NCBI RefSeq assembly: GCF_001483135.1
Contig: NZ_LNAL01000002.1
Coordinates: forward strand, 25,312 to 89,311
Reading direction: 5' to 3'
Origin: Solirubrum puertoriconensis
GTDB taxonomy: Bacteria > Bacteroidota > Bacteroidia > Cytophagales > Hymenobacteraceae
Length of the DNA: 64,000 nt
Positions 54,109 through 64,000 of the stretch are shown here, piece after piece. Under the pieces are notes generated by a model, which made no database searches, was not told where the DNA came from, and saw only the letters and a list, made by a program, of their open reading frames with translations. Positions within the stretch are counted from its first letter, which is position 1. Every line of letters begins with the position of its first letter. The position numbers and the translations under genes were made by a program.

Positions 54109-57100
54109 TTAGTTCAGAGCGTTGTTTTTAAGCGTGTCCTGCTGGGCGGCCTTCTCCTCCTTGCGGGCCCGGCGGTCGGCTTTTACTTGCTGCTTTACCT
54201 GCTCGGGAGTGCCTGCAAAAAGCTCCTGCAACGAGTTGTAATCGCGCTGGAAAATGAGTGAGGTGCCCGTGCGCACAAATTGGCCGTCGATATCCTCGTA
54301 GGCGTTGTTGCGGAAGGCGCGCAGGCGCAGGCGACCATCGGGCAAAATGTTGTACTCGATGCTTACGTCGCCGGCAAACTGGCTGGCGGCGCTGGCACCA
54401 CCCGTGGCCTGGGTGCCGCTGCTACCGCCGGCCAAGGGCACATCGGTACCTAGGCGCACCGTGAGGCGGTCGTTGAGCAGCTGGCGGCGTACGGCCACGT
54501 TCAGGTCGGTGCGGCTGCGCTCCTCGCCGGTGGCGCCCACGGCGCTGTACGAGTTCACGCCCAGCTCTAGACCTAGGCCCGCCAGGTACTCGCCCGTGAG
54601 GTTGTTGAGCTGATCGGTAAGCACTTGGCTGGCCGAACCGCGCAATTGATTCTCAACAAACGAGCCTGGGCCCGCCGTGCTGCGGAAGGGGTTATCGGCG
54701 ATAAAGCGGTTGAGAGCCAGCAGAGCAAACACCTGCTTGTTCATCTCGTTGGTTTGGCTGGGCTGGCGCAATTGCTCCAGCTTGGCCCGCACGGCGCCAG
54801 CCACGGGGCTGCTCTCGGTTTCGGGCAACCGAATATCAAAACCAATCTGCGGCTTTAGCAGCTGCTCCGTTACGTTGAGGTATACCTCGAAGGGCAGTCG
54901 GTTGCGCGAGAGGTTGGTAAGGGTTTGGTCGCCCTCAATTTGGTTGGCAATAAGGTCGGCGGCCACGGCGCGCACGCGGTAAATGGCAGCTACGCTAAGC
55001 TGCGCATTAAATGGGTCGCCGCTCCACACAATGTAGCTGCCCGGCGCAATATCAAATTTGCGCTCGGCTAGGTCGTAAAGGGAGAGTTGGTACTGGCCCT
55101 GCGTTACATCGAGGCGGCCCGTGAGGGTTTGGGCGCCGCGCTCATCGAGCACCGCGTTGAGCGTGCCGGCAGCCCGCACGCGTAGGTTGTCGCCAGCGGC
55201 CTCGTCGATTACGATGGTGAAGGGCGTGTTGTCGTTGATGGTGATGTTGGCGCGCACGTCGTAGCCAGTAGCCACGGCCGCGCTGTCCACGTCGTCGGCA
55301 GTAGCCAGCAACAGCGAGTCGGCATTGGGCTTGGGCGCGTCTTTATCCACGAATACCACAATGCCTTCGCGCTCCACGGCCACGGGCTCGTCGGTGGGCA
55401 CTACCACGCTTAGGTCGGAGCCCTCTACCACGGTGGCGTGGGTGCGCACCACCGGTCGGTACAAGTTGCCGGTCACGCGCGTGTCCGAATCAACGAGCAG
55501 CTTGCCGTAGTACAGCGGGTTGTCGCGCCGGGTGCTCTGAATGGCCAAGAAGTCGTCGGTGACCACGTCTAGCGCCAAGCGGTACTGGCCCACCATGGCC
55601 AAATCGCGCGCCGGCTCGATGTAGCCATTCACCACGGCGCGGTTGCCTACCGAGTCAAGAATCGCAAAGTTGTCGAAGCGCAGCCCGCGCTCGTTCAGCA
55701 CCAGCTCGTCGGAGGGCAGCCGGAAGGGCGCGCCCAGCTGCGTGAGCGTAAAGCCGGCCTCTTGGAAGCGCGCTGCGCCACGCAACTGCGGAGCAGCGGT
55801 AGTGCCCGTTACGGTAAAGCGGCCCGTAAGCGCGCCCGTGCTCTGCTGAATTTGCCCGGCCGCAAAGGGCTCCACCGTGCGCAAGTTCAGTCGCGCCAGG
55901 TCGGCTACCACGTTGATGGTACCGTTGGCCACGTAGTAGCCGTTCAGGCGCACGTCGTTGCCATCGGGGCTTACCAACTGGGCGGTCAGGTCGTAGCGGT
56001 TGGCGGTGTTATTTACGGCTTGGGCGCGCAGGTCGCCCAGCAGGTACTTGTTGTATGCCAGGCCGGCCAGGTTCAGGTCGGCCGTGAAGGCCTGGCCCGT
56101 GCGCCCTAGGTTAAAGGCCACAGCCTGTCCGTTGAGGGTGCCGCCAATCAGCGAATCCTGCAAGCCGGCGGCGTGCCCTAGGGCGTTTAGGTCGAAGTTG
56201 CCGATTTGCACCTGCAAGGGGTTGCGGGCGCCGGGCAGCGTTTGCAGCGCCAAAAAGCGCTCGGCGCGGCCGTTGTAAGTTAGGCGCACATTCTGGGCTT
56301 CGATGTTGCCGGTAGCGGGCGTGTAGCGCAGGTAGTTGCCCGGCGCGGCATCCCACTGCCGTCCATCGAGGGCTAGCTTGGGCTCGAAGCTGAACTGGTA
56401 GGTGCGCCCGCCACCCAGCACTTGCAACACACCAGCCAGGTTCAGACGCTCGGCCGAGTCGCTTTCGGCAATGCGCAGGCGCGTACCTATTTGGTTGTTG
56501 GCTATACTGCCCGTCAGGCTCGGGTTGGGCACTTTCAGGGTGGTGTCCTGCCGAATTTGGTCGAGCACTACGCTGTAATCGAGTTTCTGCGGATCGGAGC
56601 CTACGCGCAGCTTCAGCGAGTCGAATACCACGCCTTGGTAACGCATCCGTCGAATGTCGGAGCGCACGGCCAGATTGGCCGCGCGGCTGTCGTACGAGCC
56701 CGAAATGCCGAAGGGCGAGATGCGCGTGAGGCCCGTTACGAACTTGGGCAGCAGCCGCGCTCCGCTTTGCGGCACGCGCACATCAAACGTGAAGTTGCGC
56801 GCCACCGAGGAGGCGCGGTACTGCACATCCGGCAGATCGAAGTACCGATCGATGTGGCGCTGCAGCTCGGTAGCAATATCACCTAGGCGCGTGTTGCCGC
56901 GCAACGTAGCCGTAACCAAGTTAGAGGCAAAATCGACCTCAGCGCGGCCCGGCTGCTGCAAAATGCGGGCATTAATCGAGTCTATGGGAATAACCTGATT
57001 ATTCAGGCTGATGACCACGTTGTTGCCTTGCAGCGTGCCGTTCAGGGTATTCAGGTCGGCGCCCGAAAGGCTGCTGTTTAGGTCGCCGCGCACGCTCAGG

Positions 57101-59382
57101 TTGCCACCCGAGTAAAATCCTAGGGCCGTTAGGTTCAAGCTTTGCAGGTTGCCACTGAAGCTGTAGCGCGGGGCATCGGGATTGCGCAAATCAACGGTGG
57201 CCTTGATGGCGAAGGCTGCGTTGGCGTCGCCGGTGCTGCGCGCATCAATGTCGTACTGCTGCCCCCGAATACCCACGTTGGCGGCCACGTTGCGGTAGGT
57301 GTAGTTGCCGTAGCGTGCCTGCTGCAGGTTGGCCACCAATTGCCCGCGCATGGTAGTTGGCTCGAAGCCCACGCCCTTGTAGGTGCCGCTACCGGTGATG
57401 GGGCCTAGGTCGGGTTGCTTCAGCAAGCGCCCTAGGTCGAAGTTGTTGAGGGTGAAGCGGGCATCGACGGGCTCCTGGCCCGTTGGGCCGGGCCGCAGGT
57501 TGGCCACGATGGCTGCGCCGCCATACGAGGTGTTGGCGCGCAAGTTCAGGGCAAGGTCGTTGGCAGTGGGGCGGCCGCGCACGGTGCCGCTGAGCGTGGC
57601 GCGCTCGGGCAACGCAATTACATCCTCGGGGATGATGCCCGCGGGCAGAATATCGTTGATGTCGCGCCGTGTAGTGGTCAGCTGCCGAATGTTCAGGTCG
57701 GTGTAGAGGCGGCCGTCGGTATTGGGCAGCCCCCTAATGCGCCCCGAAGCGCGCACAATGGTGTTGCGCAGGCCCACCAACTCGAGGTTGTTCAGGGCGA
57801 AGTTGTCGAGGCGGCCGTTTACCTGCCCGCTGATCAGCACCGATTGATTGGGGCCGCTCGTGAAAGGCTTTTCGGTAATAAGGTCGGGGGCCAAGTACAG
57901 AATGTCGCGGAAGCCGAGGCGGGTGTTCTGCAGGTTGGCCTCCAGACGCGTTTTACCTAGGGTGCGGGTATCGGCCAAGGCTCCCAGCGAGTCGAACCCG
58001 ATGGCCAAGGTGCGGCGGATGCGGGTGTGCGGCGTAACGAGGTCGAGGTTGTCAAGCCGGATTTGCACCGAGTCGTACACCACGTCGGCCTGCGCCCGAT
58101 CAACTCGAAAACCGCTCTGCTCGCGGCCGCGCAACAAATCGATGCGGCCGGTAGTGCGGTTGTTGGTATACACCAGGTTGCGGGTGCGCAGCGCCAGGCT
58201 GTCGAACAGCAAGTGGTTGTAGTCCATAGCGGGCAGGCGGGTACGCTGCCGGGCTTCATCCACGTTGTCGAAGGCAAACCGCACGCCGCTGATATCGGAC
58301 TGGCGCAGCGAAACGCGCCAACTGGTGGCCGCACCTGTGGTTTGCGCCACCGCCGAATCAACCTTCTCCACCACCTCGGCGGGGTTTACCACGCGCTGCT
58401 CCACGGGCACGTTCTCGTTTTGGGCGTAGGCCACCTCCGAGTTGCGCAGCGTAAGGGTATTCAGGGCAATGCGCTGCCGAACCAGGTCGATGTTATCGGC
58501 CGTAACGGCGGCTTGCCCAATGCGCGTGCGGATGTACTGCCGCGAAGGGTCGTTGCGGTAGTTTAGGGATACATTGTCGAGGGCGGCGCGCTCCAAACCT
58601 AGGGTCAGCGTAAGCGGCTCGGCAGGCGTATCGGGCGGTACTTTGGTTTGGGTGATGTTGATGCCCGTGTTTTTTAGGCTGGCCGTGCCGATGCGGTAGA
58701 TGCTGCGGTCAACGTCCACTTCGTTCATGGCCACGGCCAGGTCGCCTACGCGGGTACGCACGTTCATGCCGTCCACCTCGTCGCGGTACGTGAGGTAAAT
58801 GTTGGCCAGGTGCGCCTCGCCGATATCGTACTTGAACCCACCCGTCGAATCGGCCGGGGTGGTTGTGGTGGTGTCGCCGGTGGCAAACGCCGCCAGTATG
58901 TAATCGAAGTTGAACGTAGAATCGGGCTCGGTGCGCGCAATGTGCACGGTGCCGTCGGTCAGCTCCACCGAGCTAACGTTGATCTGCGACTTGGTCAGGG
59001 CCCACAAATCAATATCGACTCCTAGGTGCCCCACCGACAATAGGGTGTCGCCCTTTTGGTCTTCGAGGTACACGCCGTCGAGCGAAAGGGCGTGGCGCCA
59101 ATCGGTGCGAAACTTGCCGATGCGCACCTCCGTGCCAATCTTGTTCTGGAGGTAATCGGCGGCTTTGCGGGCAGCAAAGTTTTGCGCGGCCGGAAACTGC
59201 AGGGCTACGATCAGCCCTACTACCAACAATACAATCAGCAGCAACAAACCCAGAAGCCCGCGCCACAGCCAGCCCCAAGGGCCGCGCGTGTGCGGGCGAG
59301 GCGCCGGCGAAGCAGCCGGCGTAGTATCGGAAGGAGGAGGCGTAGGAGTAGCCAAGCGAGCAGTAGCGTTAGCGTCCCGCAC
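54109..59382 (-). CDS. tamB: Translocation/assembly module TamB
   Basis: 1757 residues. One N-terminal membrane anchor (GLLGLLLLIVLLVVGLIVAL), then a very long AsmA/DUF490-type beta-rich groove of repeating strands, and the conserved C-terminal TamB domain (LTGRLDVTQGQYQLSLYDL, GSYIVWSGDPFNAQLSVAAI, QIEGDQTLTNL). TamB bridges inner and outer membranes, probably shuttling lipids, and works with the TamA protein encoded directly downstream. The tail is rich in Lys/Glu/Ala (RRARKEEKAAQQD). Normal length for Bacteroidota. Confidence 0.95.
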   Translation of the reverse strand: MRDANATARLATPTPPPSDTTPAASPAPRPHTRGPWGWLWRGLLGLLLLIVLLVVGLIVALQFPAAQNFAARKAADYLQNKIGTEVRIGKFRTDWRHALSLDGVYLEDQKGDTLLSVGHLGVDIDLWALTKSQINVSSVELTDGTVHIARTEPDSTFNFDYILAAFATGDTTTTTPADSTGGFKYDIGEAHLANIYLTYRDEVDGMNVRTRVGDLAVAMNEVDVDRSIYRIGTASLKNTGINITQTKVPPDTPAEPLTLTLGLERAALDNVSLNYRNDPSRQYIRTRIGQAAVTADNIDLVRQRIALNTLTLRNSEVAYAQNENVPVEQRVVNPAEVVEKVDSAVAQTTGAATSWRVSLRQSDISGVRFAFDNVDEARQRTRLPAMDYNHLLFDSLALRTRNLVYTNNRTTGRIDLLRGREQSGFRVDRAQADVVYDSVQIRLDNLDLVTPHTRIRRTLAIGFDSLGALADTRTLGKTRLEANLQNTRLGFRDILYLAPDLITEKPFTSGPNQSVLISGQVNGRLDNFALNNLELVGLRNTIVRASGRIRGLPNTDGRLYTDLNIRQLTTTRRDINDILPAGIIPEDVIALPERATLSGTVRGRPTANDLALNLRANTSYGGAAIVANLRPGPTGQEPVDARFTLNNFDLGRLLKQPDLGPITGSGTYKGVGFEPTTMRGQLVANLQQARYGNYTYRNVAANVGIRGQQYDIDARSTGDANAAFAIKATVDLRNPDAPRYSFSGNLQSLNLTALGFYSGGNLSVRGDLNSSLSGADLNTLNGTLQGNNVVISLNNQVIPIDSINARILQQPGRAEVDFASNLVTATLRGNTRLGDIATELQRHIDRYFDLPDVQYRASSVARNFTFDVRVPQSGARLLPKFVTGLTRISPFGISGSYDSRAANLAVRSDIRRMRYQGVVFDSLKLRVGSDPQKLDYSVVLDQIRQDTTLKVPNPSLTGSIANNQIGTRLRIAESDSAERLNLAGVLQVLGGGRTYQFSFEPKLALDGRQWDAAPGNYLRYTPATGNIEAQNVRLTYNGRAERFLALQTLPGARNPLQVQIGNFDLNALGHAAGLQDSLIGGTLNGQAVAFNLGRTGQAFTADLNLAGLAYNKYLLGDLRAQAVNNTANRYDLTAQLVSPDGNDVRLNGYYVANGTINVVADLARLNLRTVEPFAAGQIQQSTGALTGRFTVTGTTAAPQLRGAARFQEAGFTLTQLGAPFRLPSDELVLNERGLRFDNFAILDSVGNRAVVNGYIEPARDLAMVGQYRLALDVVTDDFLAIQSTRRDNPLYYGKLLVDSDTRVTGNLYRPVVRTHATVVEGSDLSVVVPTDEPVAVEREGIVVFVDKDAPKPNADSLLLATADDVDSAAVATGYDVRANITINDNTPFTIVIDEAAGDNLRVRAAGTLNAVLDERGAQTLTGRLDVTQGQYQLSLYDLAERKFDIAPGSYIVWSGDPFNAQLSVAAIYRVRAVAADLIANQIEGDQTLTNLSRNRLPFEVYLNVTEQLLKPQIGFDIRLPETESSPVAGAVRAKLEQLRQPSQTNEMNKQVFALLALNRFIADNPFRSTAGPGSFVENQLRGSASQVLTDQLNNLTGEYLAGLGLELGVNSYSAVGATGEERSRTDLNVAVRRQLLNDRLTVRLGTDVPLAGGSSGTQATGGASAASQFAGDVSIEYNILPDGRLRLRAFRNNAYEDIDGQFVRTGTSLIFQRDYNSLQELFAGTPEQVKQQVKADRRARKEEKAAQQDTLKNNALN

Positions 59383-59616
59383 CTAGGCGGGAATGTCCCT
59401 TCGGACGCACAATCGCCCGGGAATGTTACACGGGCTCTTTGTTTAAGCACGTACGGATGCTGCGTACGCTGGTTTGGCAGTTCTGCCGAGTAGGCTTCTG
59501 TAGCCATTGTTGACTTAGGTGGCAGCCCGTGTTTATTTATCACCGTCTTGCTGTGGTAAGTATGCGGCCAAGCGCCTACTTACCGCTACTTTTGTTGCGT
59601 ACTTTTTTTCGTTTTT

Positions 59617-62364
59617 ATGCGCGTTCGTTTTCGTCTTCCCTACTTCACACAATGGGGGCAGCGTATTGAAGTGCGCGGCACCGGGTCAACGCTGGGCGAC
59701 TGGCGCCCCGAGCAAGCCCTGCGCCTCGATTACGATCCGGCTACCGGTTATTGGGAAAAGGAACTCGAAGTGCCCGCCGGCACTACCGAGCTTCGTTACA
59801 AGTACCTGCTCATCGACGAGCCTAACAACGCTACCCATTGGGAGTGGGGCCCCGACCGCGTAGTGGCCATCGGCAACGAGCCCTACAACCGCGTGGTGCT
59901 CGATGAGTTTTGGCGTGCCCCGCTGCTGGCCGAAAACGAACTACTCACCAACGCTTTCACGCAAGCCATTTTCCGGCGCCCGGCGCAGTCGCCCTGCGGC
60001 ACCGGCAAGGCAAAAGCGCGTATCGCCGATTCGGCCGTGCGCTTTACCCTGGCCGCCCCGCGCGTATCGCCCGAGCATTGCCTATGCATCCTAGGTTCCG
60101 ATGAGGCCCTGGGTGCTTGGGATGCTCGCAAGGCCGTAGTGCTGTCGGATGCTGGCTATCCTTTGTGGTCGGCCGACGTAGCTCTCGTAGCCTCCGACAA
60201 GCCTGTGCTGTATAAGTACGCTATCTGGAATCCGGAGAGCAAAGAGGTTGTAGCCCTCGAAACCGGCCCCGACCGCGTGTTGCCGCCCGTGCACGGCCGC
60301 GACGTACTCCGCTGGCGCCACGACGAAAACTTCCGCTACCCGCAAGGCCCTTGGCGCGGCGCCGGTGTAGCTCTGCCCGTGTTTTCGCTGCGCAGTAAGC
60401 AGGGCCTAGGCGTAGGCGAGTTTTCTGATTTGAAGCTGCTGGTTGATTGGGCTCACGAAACCGGTATGAAGCTGGTGCAGGTGCTGCCCATCAACGATAC
60501 CACGGCCACGCACACCTGGGTTGACTCGTATCCGTATGCGGCCATTTCGGTATTTGCCCTGCACCCGCAATACCTGCGCCTCGATGAAATTGCCGAGCTG
60601 CAAGACAGCACCCATCGCGAGGAGCTTAACCGCCTGCGCGAAGAGCTCAACCAGCGCGAGTTTGTCGACTACGAACCTGTTACGCAGGCCAAATGGCGCT
60701 TCGTGAAACTGCTCTACCAACAGGAGAAAGCTGCGTTCTTGGCCGATGCGGAGTTCCAGCAGTTTTTTGCCGAGCAGAAAACGTGGCTGGCGCCGTACGC
60801 CGTTTTCTCGGGCTTGCGCGACCGGTTCAAGACGGTCGATTTCCGCCAGTGGCCCGCCGAGTTTCAGCAGCCCGGCAATCTGCTCGAGCAGCTACTGCAG
60901 CCCGAGCACCCCGAGTTCGACGAGTTCGGCTTGCACCTGTTTACCCAGTATCACCTCGATAAGCAGCTTCGCGCTGCCGTCGATTACGCTCGCTCCAAGG
61001 GTGTAACCCTCAAGGGCGACTTGCCCATTGGCATTTACCGCCACTCGGTAGAAGCCTGGACGCAGCCGGAGCTCTACCACCTCGACCAGCAAGCCGGCGC
61101 TCCGCCCGACGATTTCTCCGTAACGGGCCAAAACTGGCGCTTTCCTACGTACAACTGGGCCAAGATGGCCGAGGATGGGTACGCGTGGTGGCGTCAGCGC
61201 CTAGGTCATCTGAGCCGCTACTTCGACGCCCTGCGCATCGACCACATCTTAGGCTTCTTCCGCATTTGGGAAATCCCCAACCACGCAGTTGAAGGCCTCC
61301 TAGGTCACTTCTCCCCCGCTCTGCCCCTTCACCGCGACGAGATTCGCGACCGGCTCGGATGGTGGGATTATGACCGCTTTACGCAGCCCTACGTTCGCTG
61401 GCACATCCTGGAAGATCTATTCGGCCAAGCGGCTAACGCCGTACGCGAAGAGTTTTTGGAGGATGCCGGCCACGGTACTTTCCGCCTGAAAGAATCTGTA
61501 AACACCCAGCGCAAGGTTGAGGCTGCGTTTGAGCCGAAGCTAGCCACCGCTTCGGCTGAGCAGCGCGAACACCTGCTGTTTATTCGCACTGGCCTGTACC
61601 GCTTGCTCACAGAAGTACTATTTGTGGAAGCCGACGGTACTAACGGCGAGTTGTGGCACCCGCGCATCACCGTCGACAAATCGCGCACGTTCCGCGACCT
61701 CGACGATGCCACGCGCCATCGGATGCACGAGCTCTACATCGACTTCTTTTACCGTCGCCACGAGAACTTCTGGCGAGAGCAGGGCTTGGTGAAGCTCCCC
61801 CCCGTACGTTATGCCACTAACATGCTTATCTGCGGCGAGGACCTAGGGATGGTGCCAGCTTCGGTACCCGGCGTGATGCGCCAATTGGGGATGTTGGGGC
61901 TAAACATTCAGCGCATGCCTGCCGCTACCGGCATCGAGTTCTCGCATCCCAATGATGCTGCTTACTTGTCAGTGGTATCACCCTCGTGCCACGACATGAG
62001 CACCATTCGGGGCTGGTGGGAAGAAGACCAGGAGCGTACCCAGCGCTTCTTTGAGAGCATCTTAGGCCATTACGGCCAACGCGCTCCTTTCTACTGCGAG
62101 CCGTGGGTAGCACACGAAATGGTGGTGCAACACCTAGGTTCGCCAGCAATGTGGGCTATTCTGCCCCTGCAAGATTTCGTTGCACTTGACGCTGGCTTGC
62201 GCCGCCAGAATCCGCTCGACGAGCAAATCAACGTACCGGCTAACCCCGAACACTTCTGGAAATATCGTTTCCACATTCCGTTGGAGAATTTAGTACAGGC
62301 CAAAGAGTTCAATCAGCAAGTACACGAATTGGTACGACAAAGCGGGCGCGACGAGGCGTTCTAA
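59617..62364 (+). CDS. malQ: 4-alpha-glucanotransferase with two CBM20 domains
   Basis: 915 residues. Two starch-binding CBM20 modules come first (about 3-95, VRGTGSTLGDWRPEQALRLD; and 120-225, ILGSDEALGAWDARKAVVLS), then a GH77 catalytic domain. Catalytic residues: nucleophile Asp in LRIDHILGFF, acid/base Glu in ICGEDLGMVP, and the third Asp in SPSCHDMST. The DPE2-like architecture is typical for Bacteroidota. It transfers glucan segments between maltooligosaccharides or glycogen. No signal peptide, so cytoplasmic. Confidence 0.96.
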   Translation: MRVRFRLPYFTQWGQRIEVRGTGSTLGDWRPEQALRLDYDPATGYWEKELEVPAGTTELRYKYLLIDEPNNATHWEWGPDRVVAIGNEPYNRVVLDEFWRAPLLAENELLTNAFTQAIFRRPAQSPCGTGKAKARIADSAVRFTLAAPRVSPEHCLCILGSDEALGAWDARKAVVLSDAGYPLWSADVALVASDKPVLYKYAIWNPESKEVVALETGPDRVLPPVHGRDVLRWRHDENFRYPQGPWRGAGVALPVFSLRSKQGLGVGEFSDLKLLVDWAHETGMKLVQVLPINDTTATHTWVDSYPYAAISVFALHPQYLRLDEIAELQDSTHREELNRLREELNQREFVDYEPVTQAKWRFVKLLYQQEKAAFLADAEFQQFFAEQKTWLAPYAVFSGLRDRFKTVDFRQWPAEFQQPGNLLEQLLQPEHPEFDEFGLHLFTQYHLDKQLRAAVDYARSKGVTLKGDLPIGIYRHSVEAWTQPELYHLDQQAGAPPDDFSVTGQNWRFPTYNWAKMAEDGYAWWRQRLGHLSRYFDALRIDHILGFFRIWEIPNHAVEGLLGHFSPALPLHRDEIRDRLGWWDYDRFTQPYVRWHILEDLFGQAANAVREEFLEDAGHGTFRLKESVNTQRKVEAAFEPKLATASAEQREHLLFIRTGLYRLLTEVLFVEADGTNGELWHPRITVDKSRTFRDLDDATRHRMHELYIDFFYRRHENFWREQGLVKLPPVRYATNMLICGEDLGMVPASVPGVMRQLGMLGLNIQRMPAATGIEFSHPNDAAYLSVVSPSCHDMSTIRGWWEEDQERTQRFFESILGHYGQRAPFYCEPWVAHEMVVQHLGSPAMWAILPLQDFVALDAGLRRQNPLDEQINVPANPEHFWKYRFHIPLENLVQAKEFNQQVHELVRQSGRDEAF

Positions 62365-62381
62365 CGCACTAGAAACTCTAT

Positions 62382-62429
62382 AAAACAGAAGAGGGCACCC
62401 CAACAGCCGGGTGCCCTCTTCTGTTTTAT
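62382..62429 (+). terminator. Rho-independent terminator after malQ
   Basis: A perfect 19-bp stem (62382-62400 with 62409-62427) with an 8-nt loop, flanked by A and T runs. It lies 18 bp past the malQ stop. Confidence 0.92.
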
Positions 62430-62522
62430 TCAGCCTTCATAAACAGGCGGCCAAGTAGGCTCGTCCGTAACCCATACCTAGGTAACGGAAGTATGTCGGT
62501 GCTGAGTCTTTAGACATTTGCT

Positions 62523-63485
62523 ATGCCCGCTTCTGCCCGACGCCCGTTCCGACGTCCTACCCATATTCCGCCCACCGATTACGATGTCGTCGTAATTGGA
62601 GCAGGTTGCGCTGGCTTAAGTGCAGCCCTTGTACTAGGTCGCTGTCGGCGGCGGGTTCTACTCTGCGATGGAGGCAAAACCCGAAATGCGCCATCGCCTG
62701 CGGTTCATAACTTTCTTTCCAGAGACGGTATAAAGCCTCAGGAACTACTCCAACAAGGGCGAGAGCAGCTTTCCGCATACCCTAGCGTTGAGTTGCGTGA
62801 GAGCTGCGTCATGCAGGCAGAACGCGACGAAGCAACAGGCACGTTCCGCATTACCCTCGATACCGGGGGTTGCGTTACATCGCGCAAGGTAATTCTTGCA
62901 ACCGGAGTAATGGACGTACTTCCGCCCATTGACGGTATGCGGGAGTTGTGGGGCGTAGGCGTACTACACTGCCCCTATTGCCACGGCTACGAAGTTTCCG
63001 ACAAACCTCTTGCCGTGTATGGCCGAGGTAAATCAGTGGCAGGCTTCGCCTTGTTAATAAGCCGGTGGTCGAAAGATGTGGTTGTGTGCACCGATGGCAC
63101 AGCAGGACTTGCAGACCACTCACGCCAGCGTTTAAAGCGACACGGCATTCCCGTATACGAGCAGCAAATTGCGCGCTTGGTAGGACGCAACAATGGCGAG
63201 CTGCACTCTATCGAGTTTGCTGATGGCACTACCCTCGAGCGTGCAGCACTATTCCTACACCCTGAACAACAGCAGCGCACCGATTTAGCTGAGCAACTAG
63301 GATGTTACCGATTAGCACGCAGCGGTGGCATCCGAGTAGATAAACGCATCCAGACGTCAGTACCTGGCGTGTACGCGGCCGGGGATACAACACCAGCAGC
63401 GCAACAAGCTGTAGTAGCAGCAGCAGAAGGAGTACAGGCTGGCATCAGCTGCAACGAGCAATTAACTCGGGAGGAATGCGCCTGA
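62523..63485 (+). CDS. Thioredoxin-reductase-like FAD/NAD(P) oxidoreductase
   Basis: 320 residues. FAD-binding VVIGAGCAGLSAALVLGRC near the start; a CPYCHGYE motif at about residue 157 holds the redox Cys pair in the position of CATC in thioredoxin reductase. A second dinucleotide site follows (VYGRGKSVAGFALLI) but is not the usual GxGxxA. The final GVYAAGDTTPAAQQAVVAAA is standard. Members reduce small disulfides or act without thioredoxin; partner unknown. CCTAGG is absent in this gene. Confidence 0.88.
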   Translation: MPASARRPFRRPTHIPPTDYDVVVIGAGCAGLSAALVLGRCRRRVLLCDGGKTRNAPSPAVHNFLSRDGIKPQELLQQGREQLSAYPSVELRESCVMQAERDEATGTFRITLDTGGCVTSRKVILATGVMDVLPPIDGMRELWGVGVLHCPYCHGYEVSDKPLAVYGRGKSVAGFALLISRWSKDVVVCTDGTAGLADHSRQRLKRHGIPVYEQQIARLVGRNNGELHSIEFADGTTLERAALFLHPEQQQRTDLAEQLGCYRLARSGGIRVDKRIQTSVPGVYAAGDTTPAAQQAVVAAAEGVQAGISCNEQLTREECA

Positions 63486-63675
63486 GTGTATTTATTGGAG
63501 AGAAGTTTAAGAACTTACTTTCTCAACGCTCCGCAACCTGTAGAGCCCGCGCGTTGTCAAATTGACATCGACTCCAATGTACTCCTCCTTGCCTAATCAG
63601 GCACCAGTAGCTCGGGCCCGAACGCGCTGCCCCCGCTTGGTGCCCCGGGGCGGGGGCGGTGGGGCGGTACAAACA

Positions 63676-63731
63676 GCCGAGGCCCCGCCGCGGCGGTTCC
63701 TGGAGGGCAGGAACCCGCGGGGGGCCTCGGG
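63676..63731 (-). terminator. Large terminator hairpin of the rRNA operon
   Basis: A GC-rich inverted repeat (GAGGCCCC, GCCGCGG-like and GGTTCCTG arms around a short GGAGGGC loop) lies just downstream of 5S on the minus strand, followed by TGTTTGT. The long imperfect stem fits an rRNA terminator. Confidence 0.75.
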
Positions 63732-63743
63732 CAAGGGACAAGG

Positions 63744-63853
63744 TTGGCGGCGACCGACTCTCCCGCCGGCGAAGGCAGTACCATGGGCGCTCCGGGGCTT
63801 AACGGCTCTGTTCGGAATGGGAAGAGGTGAACACCCGGGCTAAAGCCACCATT
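63744..63853 (-). rRNA. rrf: 5S ribosomal RNA
   Basis: On the minus strand, the internal landmark CCATTCCGAACAGAG and the closing GGGAGAGTCGGTCGCCGCC are characteristic of bacterial 5S rRNA. The 5' GGTGGC pairs with the 3' GCCGCC. About 110 nt; exact ends are estimated from pairing. Lies 90 bp after the 23S end. Confidence 0.92.
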
Positions 63854-63943
63854 GTCGTAGCGGACATCCCGGCTGGTGAAGCGGCGGGCGCCGTGGGCTT
63901 GTGACGCACGGCCAGCAAACGCAGCGGAAAAATTACGAGGCGG

Positions 63944-64000
63944 TATTCGGAAGCGTTCGGTTCATTAGTACCGCTCGGCTGGCCGTCTCCGGCTTAAGAC
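63944..64000 (-). rRNA. rrl: 23S ribosomal RNA, 3' end (partial)
   Basis: On the minus strand, GAGCGGTACTAATGAACCG is the highly conserved sequence near the 3' end of 23S rRNA. The gene continues beyond the right edge. The 3' boundary near 63944 is estimated by comparison with the E. coli end. Confidence 0.9.

Noticed and set aside
63486..63743. tRNA gene downstream of 5S
   Set aside because: The strong pairing is one long terminator-like hairpin; no cloverleaf or T-loop motif was found.

Overview
The window is a chromosome segment of a Bacteroidota bacterium, most likely Hymenobacter or a close relative (family Hymenobacteraceae). Supporting observations: high-GC coding sequence, start codons without Shine-Dalgarno sequences, a lycopene cyclase, a large CBM20-type MalQ, a TamA/TamB pair, and many secreted or lipid-anchored proteins. 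No insertion sequence, CRISPR array, prophage or tRNA gene was found. The genus is inferred from gene content and style, not from a database search.

Layout. 1-10.6 kb: a truncated lipoprotein gene, a STAS-like hypothetical protein, pta and ackA (acetyl-CoA to acetate plus ATP) separated by a DUF808 membrane protein and an AT-rich patch with a lipoprotein gene, an M48 metalloprotease lipoprotein, two secreted carboxypeptidase-regulatory-domain proteins and a LuxR-type regulator. 10.8-25.1 kb: housekeeping genes (ettA, DUF349, DUF2795, an ABC ATPase, lycopene cyclase, LOG-family protein, MacB-type permease, queA, ispD, enoyl-CoA hydratase), then a pair of tiny secreted basic peptides, an SRAP protein and another STAS-like paralog. 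25.1-31.7 kb: aquaporin, divergent oxyR-katalase, then a co-directional AraC / alpha-beta hydrolase / two NTF2-like set. 31.8-41.8 kb: an M16 peptidase pair, a cluster of GH1-like hydrolase, GMC oxidoreductase, gluconate-dehydrogenase-subunit-3-like protein and SDR, a PA14-OmpA protein, a 41-residue CWKGYEQ protein and a DUF6069 membrane protein. 41.9-51.7 kb: a SAM-I riboswitch ahead of metH-metF, a TPR protein, a TonB-C protein, a lipoprotein, a cell-wall amidase and a beta-lactamase-fold serine hydrolase behind a double operator-like palindrome. 51.8-63.5 kb: tamA-tamB, malQ and a thioredoxin-reductase-like flavoprotein. The right edge enters the 3' end of an rRNA operon on the minus strand (23S end, 5S, large terminator hairpin).

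The most unusual features are: (1) the palindrome CCTAGG, about 90 copies by eye, where CTAG is usually rare in bacteria, mostly written as CTA-GGN Leu-Gly codon pairs; (2) twin 69-residue secreted peptides ending in a conserved arginine/lysine tail; (3) two 16-bp dyads, 21 bp apart, upstream of a serine hydrolase; (4) an inverted repeat with 37-bp arms between two M16 genes; and (5) a low-GC patch splitting pta from ackA.
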